Shown here: positions 48,891-58,090 of the stretch, piece by piece | How the letters are laid out: each line of letters opens with the position of its first letter | How positions within the stretch are numbered: the stretch's first letter is position 1 | Source: Bacteroidota bacterium | GTDB lineage: Bacteria; Bacteroidota; Bacteroidia; CAILMK01; JACPUW01 | Direction: 5' to 3' | Assembly: GCA_016192035.1 (NCBI GenBank) | Contig: JACPUW010000004.1 | Coordinates: 1 to 64,000, forward strand | DNA length: 64,000 bases | Position numbers and translations under genes: made by a program | Notes under the pieces: generated by a model | What the model was told of the DNA's origin: nothing | Databases searched by the model: none | What the model saw: only the letters and a program-made list of their open reading frames with translations

Positions 48891-49454
48891 ATGCCGACTA
48901 AAAGATTGTTTGTGGCGATACCGCTACCCGAGTACGTGAAAGACGATTTACTGAGCACCATTCCCAGGGGCCAAAACCGCGACATACGCTGGACTGACCG
49001 GGACAACCTTCACTTTACCCTTTCATTTTTAGGAGATAGGGAAGAAGCCGATTTAGATGACCTCTGCAACCAAGTAGCGGCTATTGCCGCCAACCGCTAT
49101 CCTTTTAGGATGGTGTTTAAGGGTTTTAAAACCATGTACAAAGACCGAAGGCCCAGCATGGTATGGGCTGTGTTTAGGGAAAGCCCTTCATACCTGGAGT
49201 TTGCCGCCGAGTTTGGCAACGCTATGGGCGGCGACCTGCACACCGAGCCCATAGCACACGTGACCCTGGGGCGCGTAAGGGCCAGCGCGGGAAAATTTGC
49301 CCGTACCCCTAAAATGAACCACATAGTGCCTTTTGAACTTGATATAGACCACATTGAACTCTGGGAATCCAAGTTCGGCGACTATGGCATAAACTATTCG
49401 CTTATCAAGCGGTTTGAAATGAGAGCCGAGCCAATGGACGACGAGGAGGAATAG
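48891..49454 (+). CDS. thpR: RNA 2',3'-cyclic phosphodiesterase ThpR (LigT/2H family)
   Basis: 2H-phosphoesterase acting on cyclic phosphate ends of RNA; also described as 2'-5' RNA ligase. Both HxTx motifs are present: LHFTLSFLG (about residues 40-48) and AHVTLGRVR (about 122-130). 187 aa with an acidic C-terminal tail (DDEEE). TAAACTTG at 48823-48830, one mismatch from the -7 consensus, may be its promoter. ahcY follows after 25 bp. Confidence 0.9.
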   Translation: MPTKRLFVAIPLPEYVKDDLLSTIPRGQNRDIRWTDRDNLHFTLSFLGDREEADLDDLCNQVAAIAANRYPFRMVFKGFKTMYKDRRPSMVWAVFRESPSYLEFAAEFGNAMGGDLHTEPIAHVTLGRVRASAGKFARTPKMNHIVPFELDIDHIELWESKFGDYGINYSLIKRFEMRAEPMDDEEE

Positions 49455-49479
49455 CTCAAATTAACCATCAGCCAAATAC

Positions 49480-50793
49480 ATGACTACTACCACACAGACA
49501 TTGCCCTACAAGGTTAAGGACATAGGGTTGGCCACCTGGGGCCAAAAGGAAATACGGCTCGCCGAGGCCGAAATGCCAGGCTTGATGAGCCTTAGGGAAG
49601 AATATGGCGGTTCAAAACCGCTAAAAGGGGCACGCATAGCTGGCTGCCTGCACATGACCATCCAGACCGCTGTGCTTATTGAAACCCTCATAGAGCTTGG
49701 GGCACAGGTGAGCTGGTCATCATGCAATATATTTAGCACCCAAGACCATGCAGCCGCTGCCATGGCCGCTGCCAACATCCCCGTTTATGCTTGGAAAGGC
49801 ATGAACGAGCAGGAATTTGATTGGTGCATTGAGCAAACCCTATTTGCATTTGAAGGCAATAAGCCGCTCAATATGATACTGGACGACGGTGGCGACCTGA
49901 CCAATATGGTACTGGACCGCTACCCTGAACTGGTAGCCGGCATTAAGGGCCTTTCGGAGGAAACCACCACAGGGGTACACCGGCTCTACGAAAGGATGAA
50001 GAAAGGTACCCTGCCCATGCCTGCCATCAATGTAAACGATTCAGTTACCAAGTCCAAGTTTGACAATAAGTATGGCTGCCGGGAATCGCTGGTAGATGCC
50101 ATAAGAAGGGCTACGGACCTCATGCTCGCGGGCAAAGTGGCCGTGGTAGCCGGTTACGGCGACGTGGGAAAGGGTTCTGCCGAATCCCTGCGCAACGCCG
50201 GTGTGCGCGTGATAGTAACCGAAATAGATCCCATATGTGCCTTGCAAGCGGCCATGGATGGCTATGAGGTGAAACGCATGTCAAACGCTGTGCCCGAATC
50301 TGATATAATAGTTACCGCCACCGGCAACAAAAACATAGTAACCGGAGCGCATTTTAAATCAATGAAAGACAAGGCTATAGTTTGCAACATTGGCCATTTT
50401 GACAATGAGATAGATGTGGCTTGGCTCACCAAACACTACGGCCAAACCAAGGTGGAAGTAAAACCTCAAGTGGATATCTATAATGTGGACGGACATGAAG
50501 TCATCCTGCTGGCCGAGGGCCGTTTGGTGAACCTGGGTTGCGCCATGGGCCATCCTTCTTTTGTCATGTCAAACTCATTTACCAACCAAACCCTGGCGCA
50601 AATTGAGCTGTGGACCAATGCCAGTGCCTATAAAAACGAGGTATATGTACTGCCCAAACACCTGGACGAAAAAGTGGCCAGGCTTCACCTGGCCAAAATA
50701 GGCGTAGAGCTGGATGTGCTTAGCCCGGAACAGGCCGAATATATAGGCGTAAGCGTGGAAGGCCCCTATAAACCAGATCAATACAGGTATTAA
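49480..50793 (+). CDS. ahcY: S-adenosylhomocysteine hydrolase AhcY
   Basis: NAD+-dependent hydrolysis of S-adenosylhomocysteine to adenosine and homocysteine, keeping methylation going. Signature segments: [19 protein letters not shown] (about residues 81-99), [20 protein letters not shown] (about 185-204), NAD-binding [19 protein letters not shown] (about 224-242), and the C-terminal KPDQYRY with the conserved Lys/Tyr. 437 aa. The gene ends in a strong terminator at 50819. Confidence 0.97.
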   Translation: MTTTTQTLPYKVKDIGLATWGQKEIRLAEAEMPGLMSLREEYGGSKPLKGARIAGCLHMTIQTAVLIETLIELGAQVSWSSCNIFSTQDHAAAAMAAANIPVYAWKGMNEQEFDWCIEQTLFAFEGNKPLNMILDDGGDLTNMVLDRYPELVAGIKGLSEETTTGVHRLYERMKKGTLPMPAINVNDSVTKSKFDNKYGCRESLVDAIRRATDLMLAGKVAVVAGYGDVGKGSAESLRNAGVRVIVTEIDPICALQAAMDGYEVKRMSNAVPESDIIVTATGNKNIVTGAHFKSMKDKAIVCNIGHFDNEIDVAWLTKHYGQTKVEVKPQVDIYNVDGHEVILLAEGRLVNLGCAMGHPSFVMSNSFTNQTLAQIELWTNASAYKNEVYVLPKHLDEKVARLHLAKIGVELDVLSPEQAEYIGVSVEGPYKPDQYRY

Positions 50794-50818
50794 TCAAGTG
50801 ATAAATCCTTAAGAAATT

Positions 50819-50859
50819 TGACCAATCCCTTGAACCATAGGGGTTGGTCATTTTTTTTT
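50819..50859 (+). terminator. Rho-independent terminator after ahcY
   Basis: An 11-bp stem (50819-50829 with 50840-50850, one G-T pair), 10-nt loop, then nine T's at 50851-50859. pdxJ starts only 8 bp later, so pdxJ must either be read through or be transcribed from a promoter overlapping this element. Confidence 0.92.
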
Positions 50860-50866
50860 CTAAGCC

Positions 50867-51580
50867 ATGACCCGATTAAGCGTAAACATAAATAAGGTAG
50901 CCTTGCTGCGCAATTCCAGGGACAACGGCCTGCCCAACCTGGCCCGGTTTGCCTTGGACTGCGAAAGGTTTGGCGCAAACGGAATTACCATCCACCCCCG
51001 GCCTGACCAACGCCACATTCGGTTCAGCGACCTTGCGGAGCTAAAACCCCTGCTCCAAACCGAACTCAATGTGGAGGGTTATCCCTCCGATGCGTTTATG
51101 CAATTGGTATGCGAAGTACTGCCCAAACAAGTAACCCTGGTGCCCGATGCCCCCGGCCAACTTACTTCCGACCACGGCTGGGATACCATAAAGAATCAGT
51201 TGTTTCTCAGGGAGATATGCGAATCGCTCACAAGCAAAGGGATTCGGGTATCACTATTTGTAGATGCCAATGTGGAAATGGTGGATGCTGCCCTGGATAC
51301 CGGGGCGCAGTGCGTAGAGCTATATACCGAACCCTATGCCAACCAGTTTTCGCAGGGCAAAAGCGACATGAAACCCTACGTGGATGCCGCCAATATGGCC
51401 TACCTACTGGGTTTAATGGTACACGCCGGCCATGATCTCAACCTGCACAACCTCCCCCAATTTGCCAAAATGGTGGAGCCACTCCATGAAGTGTCCATAG
51501 GCCATGCCTTAGTGTGCGATGCCCTGTACTATGGAATTGAAAATACCATAAGGCTATACCAAAACTGCTTACACCATTAG
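50867..51580 (+). CDS. pdxJ: Pyridoxine 5'-phosphate synthase PdxJ
   Basis: TIM-barrel enzyme condensing 1-deoxyxylulose 5-phosphate with aminoacetone phosphate derivative in vitamin B6 synthesis. Typical segments: LSVNINKVALLRNSR (residues 3-17), GITIHPRPDQRHI (about 44-56), VTLVPDAPGQLTSDHGWD, ELYTEPYA (Glu, about 151-158) and HAGHDLNLHNL with SIGHALVCDAL. 237 aa. The next gene, gcvP, encodes a PLP enzyme, but the two are separated by 74 bp with a separate promoter. Confidence 0.95.
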   Translation: MTRLSVNINKVALLRNSRDNGLPNLARFALDCERFGANGITIHPRPDQRHIRFSDLAELKPLLQTELNVEGYPSDAFMQLVCEVLPKQVTLVPDAPGQLTSDHGWDTIKNQLFLREICESLTSKGIRVSLFVDANVEMVDAALDTGAQCVELYTEPYANQFSQGKSDMKPYVDAANMAYLLGLMVHAGHDLNLHNLPQFAKMVEPLHEVSIGHALVCDALYYGIENTIRLYQNCLHH

Positions 51581-51612
51581 CGGGAAATTACGCCCTTGGG
51601 TACCCCTGTAGC

Positions 51613-51620
51613 TACATTTG
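51613..51620 (+). promoter_or_regulatory. -7 box TACATTTG for gcvP
   Basis: Perfect consensus, 34 bp before the gcvP ATG. I see no clear -33 TTTG. Confidence 0.55.
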
Positions 51621-51654
51621 CTGCCTCGAAATCCTATACTAACCATTTACAATT

Positions 51655-54543
51655 ATGACAAGTTTTTCAGCCCGAAAGGAACACTTTGAAATGCGCCACA
51701 TAGGCCCCAATAAAAACGAAACGGCGGCCATGATAGCCCGTATCGGTGTGTCGTCGGTGGACCAATTAATAAGTGAAACCGTGCCCGCAAACATTCGCCG
51801 AAAGGACAAGATGGAACTGGGCGCCCCCATGAGCGAATACAAACTTCTACAGGAATTAAAGGAAGCTGCCGGAGCCAACAAACTTTTCAAATCATATATA
51901 GGCCAGGGATACTATGATACCATAGTGCCTCCGGTAATCTTGCGCAACTTGCTTGAAAACCCAGGATGGTACACTCAGTACACTCCCTATCAGGCCGAAA
52001 TAGCCCAAGGGCGATTGGAATCCCTGCTCAACTTCCAGACCATGATCATGGAACTCACCGGCATGGAGCTGGCCAACGCCTCATTGCTCGACGAAGGGAC
52101 CGCCGCCGCTGAGGCCATGCACATGATGCACGCCGTGAATAAGAAAGGAGGAAACAAACTCTTTGTGGGCGACAAGACCTTTGACCAAACAAAAGCCATA
52201 CTCGAAACCCGCGCAGAGCCCCTGGGCATAGAAATCGTCTATGGCAAATACCGCGACTTTACCCCTACGGAAGAGTTCTTTGGGGCCGTGGTACAGTATC
52301 CGCGTGAAGATGGCAGTGTGGTGGACTACAGCGATTTCACCCAGCTATGCCACACCACGGGAACCTTGGTGTGCGTGGTGGCCGACCTCATGTCGCTAGT
52401 GCTCCTTACCCCTCCGGGCGAAATGGGCGCCGACGTGGTAGTGGGTTCCGCACAGCGATGGGGCGTGCCCATGGGATATGGTGGGCCACATGCGGCCTTC
52501 TTTGCTACCAAAGACGAATTCAAAAGGCAAATGCCTGGCAGGATAATCGGAGTGTCAATTGACGCACAAGGAGATACTGCCTATAGAATGGCCCTTCAAA
52601 CACGAGAACAACATATAAAGCGGGAAAAAGCCACCTCCAATATCTGCACGGCACAGGCATTATTGGCCAATATGTCGGCCATGTATGCGGTGTATCACGG
52701 CCCCGATGGGATCACGTCCATAGCCAAACGCATACATGGATATGCTAAATTGGCCGAACTGGCACTCACGGCTCTGGGAATAGATCAACACAACAAGGAC
52801 TACTTTGATACCCTTATGCTCCATGTGGGCAGCGAAAAGCTAACGGCCATAAGAAGGGAGGCTGAAGCGCGTGAAATCAATCTAAGGTATTTCCCAGATG
52901 GCGTACATATTGGCATTTCCATGGACGAAACCGTGGACATGGACGACCTGGCCAAACTTGTTGGCGTGTTTGCCCATGTGTATGCTCAGCCGCAACCCGA
53001 TTTGGAAGCGCTATCGTCAAAGGCTAGCCTGGCCTATTCGGGCCCTTTGCAGCGCACCAGCCCTATACTCACCCATGGTGTTTTTAGCCGGTACCAATCG
53101 GAAACCGAAATGCTTAGGTATCTAAAAAGACTGGAGAACAAGGATTTATCCCTGGCACACTCCATGATTCCACTGGGCTCATGCACCATGAAGCTCAATG
53201 CCACCTCTGAAATGATACCAGTAACATGGCCTGAAGTGGGCGGATTGCATCCTTTTGCCCCGGCTGGCCAAACGGCCTTTTACCAAAAAGTATTTGCCGA
53301 ATTGGAAGCACAGCTCAGGGAAGTAACCGGTTTTGAAGCCATATCGCTTCAACCCAACGCCGGTGCCCAAGGCGAGTACGCCGGGCTCATGGTGATACGG
53401 GAATACTTGAAAACCACCGGCCAGGGGCACCGAAACATCTGTTTAATTCCCGCCTCGGCTCATGGCACCAACCCCGCCTCGGCAGTGATGGCAGGCATGA
53501 AGGTAGTAGTGACCAAAACCAGTGCTGATGGCAACATAGACGTGGAAGACCTAAGGGAGAAGGCCCTGCTGTACAAGGACAACTTGGCTGCCCTAATGGT
53601 GACCTATCCGTCAACCCACGGGGTATTTGAAGAGACCATAGTGGAAATATGCCGGATCATACACGACTGTGGAGGACAGGTATATATGGATGGTGCCAAC
53701 ATGAATGCCCAGGTAGGCCTTACCTCCCCAGGGCTTATAGGCGCCGACGTATGCCACCTAAACCTGCACAAAACCTTCTGCATACCCCACGGCGGCGGTG
53801 GCCCTGGCATGGGCCCCATAGGTGTGGCCAAACACCTGGCCCCCTACCTGCCCAGCCACCCCGTAGTAACTACCGGCGGGACGCATGGCATGAAACCCGT
53901 ATCGGCAGCCCCTTGGGGCAGTGCCAGCATTTTGCTCATTTCTTATGTGTATATCAAGCTAATGGGCGGCCAGGGGCTTACCAATGCCACCAAATACGCC
54001 ATACTCAATGCCAACTACATAGCAGCGCGCATGGAAGGCCACTACGAGGTACTCTACAAGGGCAGCCAGGGGAGGGTAGCCCACGAGCTAATTCTTGACC
54101 TGAGGGCATTCAAAGTGGCGGGCATAGAGGCCGAGGATGTGGCCAAGCGGCTGATGGACTATGGGTTCCACGCCCCTACCCTCTCGTTCCCCGTGCCAGG
54201 CACCATTATGATAGAGCCCACCGAGAGTGAGGGCAAAGCCGAACTGGACCGCTTCTGCGATGCCCTTATTGCCATACGGGCTGAGATAGAGGAAGTGAAG
54301 ACCGGCCTGGCCGATGCCCACGACAACGTGCTGAAAAACGCGCCCCACACCCTCAAGGTGATCAGTGCCGATACCTGGAACCACAGCTATTCCCGCCAAA
54401 AAGCGGCATACCCGCTGCCCTGGATTACCCATACCAAATTCTGGGCTACCGTGGGCCGGGTGGACAATACCTATGGCGACCGCAACCTGGTGTGTGCCTG
54501 CCCACCCATGGAAGACTACGCCGATATGGCCATGAATGCTTGA
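51655..54543 (+). CDS. gcvP: Glycine dehydrogenase (decarboxylating), P-protein GcvP
   Basis: PLP-dependent decarboxylating component of the glycine cleavage system. 962 aa, the fused single-chain form with two homologous halves (about 1-450 and 470-962). N-terminal RHIGPNKNE and [16 protein letters not shown], central [14 protein letters not shown], and the PLP-lysine segment [20 protein letters not shown] (about 704-723). gcvT and gcvH are not in the window. Confidence 0.97.
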   Translation: MTSFSARKEHFEMRHIGPNKNETAAMIARIGVSSVDQLISETVPANIRRKDKMELGAPMSEYKLLQELKEAAGANKLFKSYIGQGYYDTIVPPVILRNLLENPGWYTQYTPYQAEIAQGRLESLLNFQTMIMELTGMELANASLLDEGTAAAEAMHMMHAVNKKGGNKLFVGDKTFDQTKAILETRAEPLGIEIVYGKYRDFTPTEEFFGAVVQYPREDGSVVDYSDFTQLCHTTGTLVCVVADLMSLVLLTPPGEMGADVVVGSAQRWGVPMGYGGPHAAFFATKDEFKRQMPGRIIGVSIDAQGDTAYRMALQTREQHIKREKATSNICTAQALLANMSAMYAVYHGPDGITSIAKRIHGYAKLAELALTALGIDQHNKDYFDTLMLHVGSEKLTAIRREAEAREINLRYFPDGVHIGISMDETVDMDDLAKLVGVFAHVYAQPQPDLEALSSKASLAYSGPLQRTSPILTHGVFSRYQSETEMLRYLKRLENKDLSLAHSMIPLGSCTMKLNATSEMIPVTWPEVGGLHPFAPAGQTAFYQKVFAELEAQLREVTGFEAISLQPNAGAQGEYAGLMVIREYLKTTGQGHRNICLIPASAHGTNPASAVMAGMKVVVTKTSADGNIDVEDLREKALLYKDNLAALMVTYPSTHGVFEETIVEICRIIHDCGGQVYMDGANMNAQVGLTSPGLIGADVCHLNLHKTFCIPHGGGGPGMGPIGVAKHLAPYLPSHPVVTTGGTHGMKPVSAAPWGSASILLISYVYIKLMGGQGLTNATKYAILNANYIAARMEGHYEVLYKGSQGRVAHELILDLRAFKVAGIEAEDVAKRLMDYGFHAPTLSFPVPGTIMIEPTESEGKAELDRFCDALIAIRAEIEEVKTGLADAHDNVLKNAPHTLKVISADTWNHSYSRQKAAYPLPWITHTKFWATVGRVDNTYGDRNLVCACPPMEDYADMAMNA

Positions 54544-54782
54544 TTTAATGGTATTTATGACCGTTACGGCCTAAATGATTGCCATTGAAATAGCCGCCTG
54601 ACTGCTTTTTCTTAGGCCATTTGTACCGCTAAATAGGTGTTCCGGACGGTTTCACCCTAAGGTGCTTAAAATTCATTTGCGGCCCAGGCCGCAGCCTTTA
54701 TTCTTCAAGCATATTAGCTTGTAAATTAAGACCATAAATCTTTCAAGGCCAATTCCTATTGAAACATTGGTTCTTTGGGCAA
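54544..54782. other. Intergenic gap after gcvP
   Basis: 240 bp without a gene. A short palindrome TGCGGCC-CA-GGCCGCA (54678-54693) followed by a T-rich stretch could act as a weak terminator for gcvP. Nothing else is supported. Confidence 0.3.
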
Positions 54783-54790
54783 TAAACTTG
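54783..54790 (+). promoter_or_regulatory. -7-like box TAAACTTG before the broken small membrane protein
   Basis: One mismatch from TAnnTTTG. It is followed by TTGG, as is the box TATCCTTG in front of the paralogue at 55456, so both paralogues share TAnnCTTGTTGG upstream. Confidence 0.35.
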
Positions 54791-54823
54791 TTGGGTGTAA
54801 TGACACCTTAACTAAACGTTGCC

Positions 54824-55232
54824 ATGAAACCACTTTGCCTACTGGCGCTACTGCTCGGTGTGGGAAACACGATAAGCCTGGGAAACACGGCGGGATTATT
54901 TGAATATGACAAAGAAGCCATTGCCAGCCAATTCGGGGCAATTGACCATTTGGAAGCCTATCTCAACCAACACGATACCATTGATTTGAAAGGCTATTTC
55001 CACTGGGGCAGCCGGGCAGTTTGGGCTTGACTGGCAACAGTATCGCCCGAATGGAGGATTAGGCGTTTCCCACATAGACTGGGATGCCTTTGCTTGGGGT
55101 TTTTGTTGCCCCTCGCTGGGTGTTTTTGTCATGCTGGTAAACGAACACACGGATAGGCACCAAAAATGGAGCTTTGTCCTAGGCTGGGTTGGGTATAGGC
55201 TGTTTAGTGGTTTAATGCATTTGGCGTTTTAA
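54824..55232 (+). pseudogene. Frameshifted paralogue of the small membrane protein at 55492
   Basis: Frame one runs from the ATG at 54824 (signal peptide MKPLCLLALLLGVGNTISLG, then LFEYDKEAIASQFGAIDHLE) to a TGA at 55028. The protein then continues in the next frame from about 55002: TGAAGQFGLDWQQY, then DWDAFAWGFCCPSLGVFVML and a hydrophobic end, stopping at 55230-55232. Joined, the product would be about 136 aa and aligns along its length with the 138-aa paralogue (SGTANQFDLNWNQF, DWGSFAWGFCCWPVGLFVVL). Deleting one base near 55001 restores the frame. It could be a recent pseudogene or a sequencing error. Confidence 0.88.
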
Positions 55233-55455
55233 TTCAAGTACTTAAACCCTATACGGATCCATACGCCGAGTACTGGCATGAGCCTATGGTTGAAAGCACT
55301 TAGCCCAAGAAACATAGCTCAGCCATATGGCATGATGGGCTAACCCAGGCGCACCATGCATCCTATTTTATTGTTAACCAATACTATACCTTTCCGGAAG
55401 AAAAATTTATTGTTAATAAGCAGGGAGTAAGTGTGAAAATTCTGTTTACGGGTAG

Positions 55456-55463
55456 TATCCTTG
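55456..55463 (+). promoter_or_regulatory. -7-like box TATCCTTG
   Basis: One mismatch from TAnnTTTG, 28 bp before the ATG at 55492; shares the extension TTGG with the paralogous promoter at 54783. Confidence 0.35.
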
Positions 55464-55491
55464 TTGGCCATAACCAAAAAACAAACACACT

Positions 55492-55908
55492 ATGCAACTG
55501 AAACACGTACTCGTATGGGCCATTGCCTTTTTTGGCCTACACACCGCCGCCATGGCCGCCACTGCCGATCTATTTTCCTACGATCAAGCAGGGGTAGAGT
55601 CACAATTTAACGCCCTGGAAGACCTGGATACCTATCTGGATGTAAACACGGGTACCACCTATGCCGATCTACAGTCCAGCGGCACAGCTAACCAATTTGA
55701 TCTCAACTGGAACCAGTTCAATGCAAATGCTGCATTTAGCTTTTCCGATATGGATTGGGGCTCATTTGCATGGGGATTCTGCTGCTGGCCCGTGGGATTA
55801 TTTGTAGTTCTCTTGAATGGCAATAAGGACAGCGACCAAAAAATGAGCTTCCTCATTGGTATCGGGGTAAATATTGTTTTGGGTGTCATCGGAAATTTTG
55901 CCAGGTAG
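55492..55908 (+). CDS. Small exported membrane protein, intact paralogue
   Basis: 138 aa. Signal peptide ending AAMA (about residue 22), a soluble segment LFSYDQAGVESQFNALEDLD, then the unusual motif DWGSFAWGFCCWPVGLF (about 84-100) leading into a hydrophobic hairpin (about 92-107 and 119-135) with a charged NGNKDSDQK turn. The Cys-Cys pair and Trp/Phe-rich motif are shared with the broken copy upstream. The layout is that of a small two-TM membrane protein; function unknown. It is followed by a strong terminator and seems to be a single-gene unit. Confidence 0.85.
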   Translation: MQLKHVLVWAIAFFGLHTAAMAATADLFSYDQAGVESQFNALEDLDTYLDVNTGTTYADLQSSGTANQFDLNWNQFNANAAFSFSDMDWGSFAWGFCCWPVGLFVVLLNGNKDSDQKMSFLIGIGVNIVLGVIGNFAR

Positions 55909-55932
55909 TCGCTTACCTTTGGTGTAACATAG

Positions 55933-55963
55933 AATGGCCGTCTGATTGACGGCCATTTTTTTT
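55933..55963 (+). terminator. Rho-independent terminator
   Basis: A 10-bp stem (55933-55942 with 55948-55957, AATGGCCGTC / GACGGCCATT), 5-nt loop, then a T8 run ending at 55963. It closes the small membrane protein gene. The following roughly 250 bp to 56214 contain no gene. Confidence 0.92.
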
Positions 55964-56213
55964 ATGTCCACGGAATTTTTTTTACAAACATGACCTGCGG
56001 GTTCTTATCCCAATTAGCATGGTTGTATGTAGAAAATGCCCCATCACATCAAATGGCCTATCATAGCATTCGGTAAAAATGGGCAATACGCGCCCAAATT
56101 TCCTGCATTAACGACCTATCAAATTGTTTAACAATGTATTATGTCCCAAAAATATGATTCCTTTCATTCCCATTAAGTCGCTCTTTACAATTAGTTTACG
56201 TAAATTTCCTCGT

Positions 56214-56915
56214 ATGAAATGGGCCATCCTATCCGTATTGGTACTGTCACTTGGTTTTGGCAGCAGTGAGGGTCCCAGTAGCCCTTTTCGCATTTCCATG
56301 GACTTTTCCATTAAGGACAAAAGGACCGATGGCACATTTTCCCTGCAAAAGGGACGCGCCTACTATGACAAGAACCACCGGAAATTGTATTTCGCCCTAA
56401 CCTTCCCCAAGGCCCAGGGCCTCCTCACCACCGACTCGGTGATGTACCTTATGGAAAACGGTAAACTACTGGAAGCCAAAAGGCTGCCCGGATATCTTGA
56501 CCTTAGCATCTTTCATCTGTGCCTGTCGGGCAACCTCAACGAATTTGGCCTGGGCAATTCCCTATTTACCCCAGTGAAGGTGGAACAAGACAAAGACATG
56601 GTGATGACTACCTGGGAAATGAACAAGAAAATCAAGAAATCCAACCGCATCACCATCATTACCTCCCTGAAAGAAGGCAGGCTATACGGAGTAGTGATAC
56701 TCAATATGGAGGGTGAAGTAACGTCTAAGCACTTTTACGAAAACTATGCGCAGCATGAGGGTACCTGGGTACCCGGCAAAATTGTGCAGATTCAAATCAC
56801 CGAAGCAGGTGAACAATATAGAATAATGGAATTTAATAATATACTAATCAATGAGTTTGGCAAAGAAAATCTGTATAATTGCCCTCTGCCTACCCTGGCT
56901 GGCACTGGCAAATAA
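56214..56915 (+). CDS. Exported protein of unknown function, LolA-like in outline
   Basis: 233 aa from the ATG at 56214, signal peptide MKWAILSVLVLSLGFG. The mature part looks all-beta with one helical piece, with FSLQKGRAYYDKNHRKLYF and LYGVVILNMEGEV. The pattern of amphipathic strands suggests a LolA/LolB-like half-barrel lipid-binding fold, but I see no decisive motif. TAAATTTC (56201-56208), one mismatch from the -7 box, ends 5 nt before the ATG. The 3' end overlaps yidD by 65 bp. Confidence 0.72.
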   Translation: MKWAILSVLVLSLGFGSSEGPSSPFRISMDFSIKDKRTDGTFSLQKGRAYYDKNHRKLYFALTFPKAQGLLTTDSVMYLMENGKLLEAKRLPGYLDLSIFHLCLSGNLNEFGLGNSLFTPVKVEQDKDMVMTTWEMNKKIKKSNRITIITSLKEGRLYGVVILNMEGEVTSKHFYENYAQHEGTWVPGKIVQIQITEAGEQYRIMEFNNILINEFGKENLYNCPLPTLAGTGK

Positions 56916-57264
56916 CGCGCAGGCGCAACCCGCTCCCAATCCGCTGCCCGATTTACATGGCCAAATGGCCACACATGAGCCTACGCTCCGCGCACAATGG
57001 GGCATAGGCGCAGCGGGCAATGAATGGCAATTGGCTTTTTTTGGACTCTTTTACTTCTATAAAAGCTTTATCTCATCCCAAGACAACGCGGTGTGCAACT
57101 TTCAACCCAGCTGCTCGGTGTATGCCGTACACGCCGTAAAGAAAAAAGGTGCCTTAGTGGGCATTTTGGCTTCCTTTGACCGACTAACCCGCTGTACTGG
57201 GCTCAACAACAAGGATTATAACCGACGCAATGACAACTTGCTCCTGGAAGACCCGGTTTGGTAG
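56851..57264 (+). CDS. yidD: YidD membrane protein insertion efficiency factor, with signal peptide
   Basis: 137 aa. The YidD core is clear: FYKSFISSQDNAVCNFQPSC, SVYAVHAVKKKG and RLTRCTG, with three of the conserved cysteines (about residues 88, 94 and 113). Classical YidD is about 70-85 aa and peripheral. Here there is an added N-terminal signal peptide or anchor (MSLAKKICIIALCLPWLALA) and a 40-residue Pro-rich spacer. It overlaps the preceding gene by 65 bp and the following one by 35 bp. Confidence 0.9.
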   Translation: MSLAKKICIIALCLPWLALANNAQAQPAPNPLPDLHGQMATHEPTLRAQWGIGAAGNEWQLAFFGLFYFYKSFISSQDNAVCNFQPSCSVYAVHAVKKKGALVGILASFDRLTRCTGLNNKDYNRRNDNLLLEDPVW

Positions 57265-58090
57265 CCTCGCTGTAGGCTTGTTGCTGGCATTCCCGCTCTT
57301 GGCCCAGCCCGTAGCCTACACCAATCTATATGGCCCGCAGGCCAGCACCCGATTTGCCCAGTACCTATACCAAACAGGTAACTATGGGCAGGCTGCCCTA
57401 GAATATGAGCGGCTCATGCTGGTAACCTCCGCCCGAAATCAACCGCTTATGGCAAAAATGGCCCTGCGGTCACACCGAAAGGATGGCAACTTGGCGGCTG
57501 GGGAAAAAGTGGCCCTGTACTGGATGAACCTGGCGACCGGGCCACAGGCCAGTTTTACCATAGAGTACGCACTACTGCTCACCGCCCTGGGCCGGTATGA
57601 TGAATCCAACCACTTACTCCATGACTTGGGAATACCTGAAACGGATAGCATGGGCTTTATCAAAGCGCTAAACCTTACCTACTTGGGTGATTTTTTACCG
57701 GCCAAAGACCTGCTCAAACAATCATCACTCACAGGCGATTGCCATGTTGCACTCCAATCGGCCATAGCCCAGGGATTGGCCCTGAAGGAAAAAAAACCTG
57801 GGCTGGCAGTGGGCCTGGGTGTGGTTCCTGGCCTAGGAAAGATTTACACGGGACACTATGTGGATGCGGGAGCCAGCATTTTGTTTACAGGGATTATGGC
57901 CTGGCAAGCCTATGTGGGTTTTAACCATCGCGGTACCCGCAGCGTATATGGCTGGATTACCGGAAGCCTGGCTACTGGGTTTTATTTGGGGAGCCTATAT
58001 GGCAGCCACCACGCCGCACTGGCCCACAACCGAAAACATATGGAATCCATAAGAAATGAGACTGATAGGGCTTATCATCTTTTTATATAG
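57230..58090 (+). CDS. TPR-like exported protein with C-terminal membrane hairpin (first of a pair)
   Basis: 286 aa. N-terminal signal peptide (LLLAFPLLAQ), TPR-like helical repeats (about residues 35-185: FAQYLYQTGNYGQAALEYER, YALLLTALGRYDESNHLLHD). The C-terminal region GLGVVPGLGKIYTGHYVDAG (about 205-224) leads two to three membrane segments, resembling DUF5683/TM2-type modules. It overlaps yidD by 35 bp and the next gene by exactly 35 bp. Same architecture as its downstream neighbour. Confidence 0.82.
   Translation: MTTCSWKTRFGSLAVGLLLAFPLLAQPVAYTNLYGPQASTRFAQYLYQTGNYGQAALEYERLMLVTSARNQPLMAKMALRSHRKDGNLAAGEKVALYWMNLATGPQASFTIEYALLLTALGRYDESNHLLHDLGIPETDSMGFIKALNLTYLGDFLPAKDLLKQSSLTGDCHVALQSAIAQGLALKEKKPGLAVGLGVVPGLGKIYTGHYVDAGASILFTGIMAWQAYVGFNHRGTRSVYGWITGSLATGFYLGSLYGSHHAALAHNRKHMESIRNETDRAYHLFI

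Noticed and set aside
54678-54693. Palindrome after gcvP as a clear terminator
   Set aside because: The loop is only 2 nt unless inner pairs open, and no continuous T-run follows; kept only as a weak possibility in the gap entry.
56124-56213. Longer start for the LolA-like gene
   Set aside because: The extra 30 residues would push the signal peptide inside; the ATG at 56214 gives a normal signal peptide and fits the promoter-like box.
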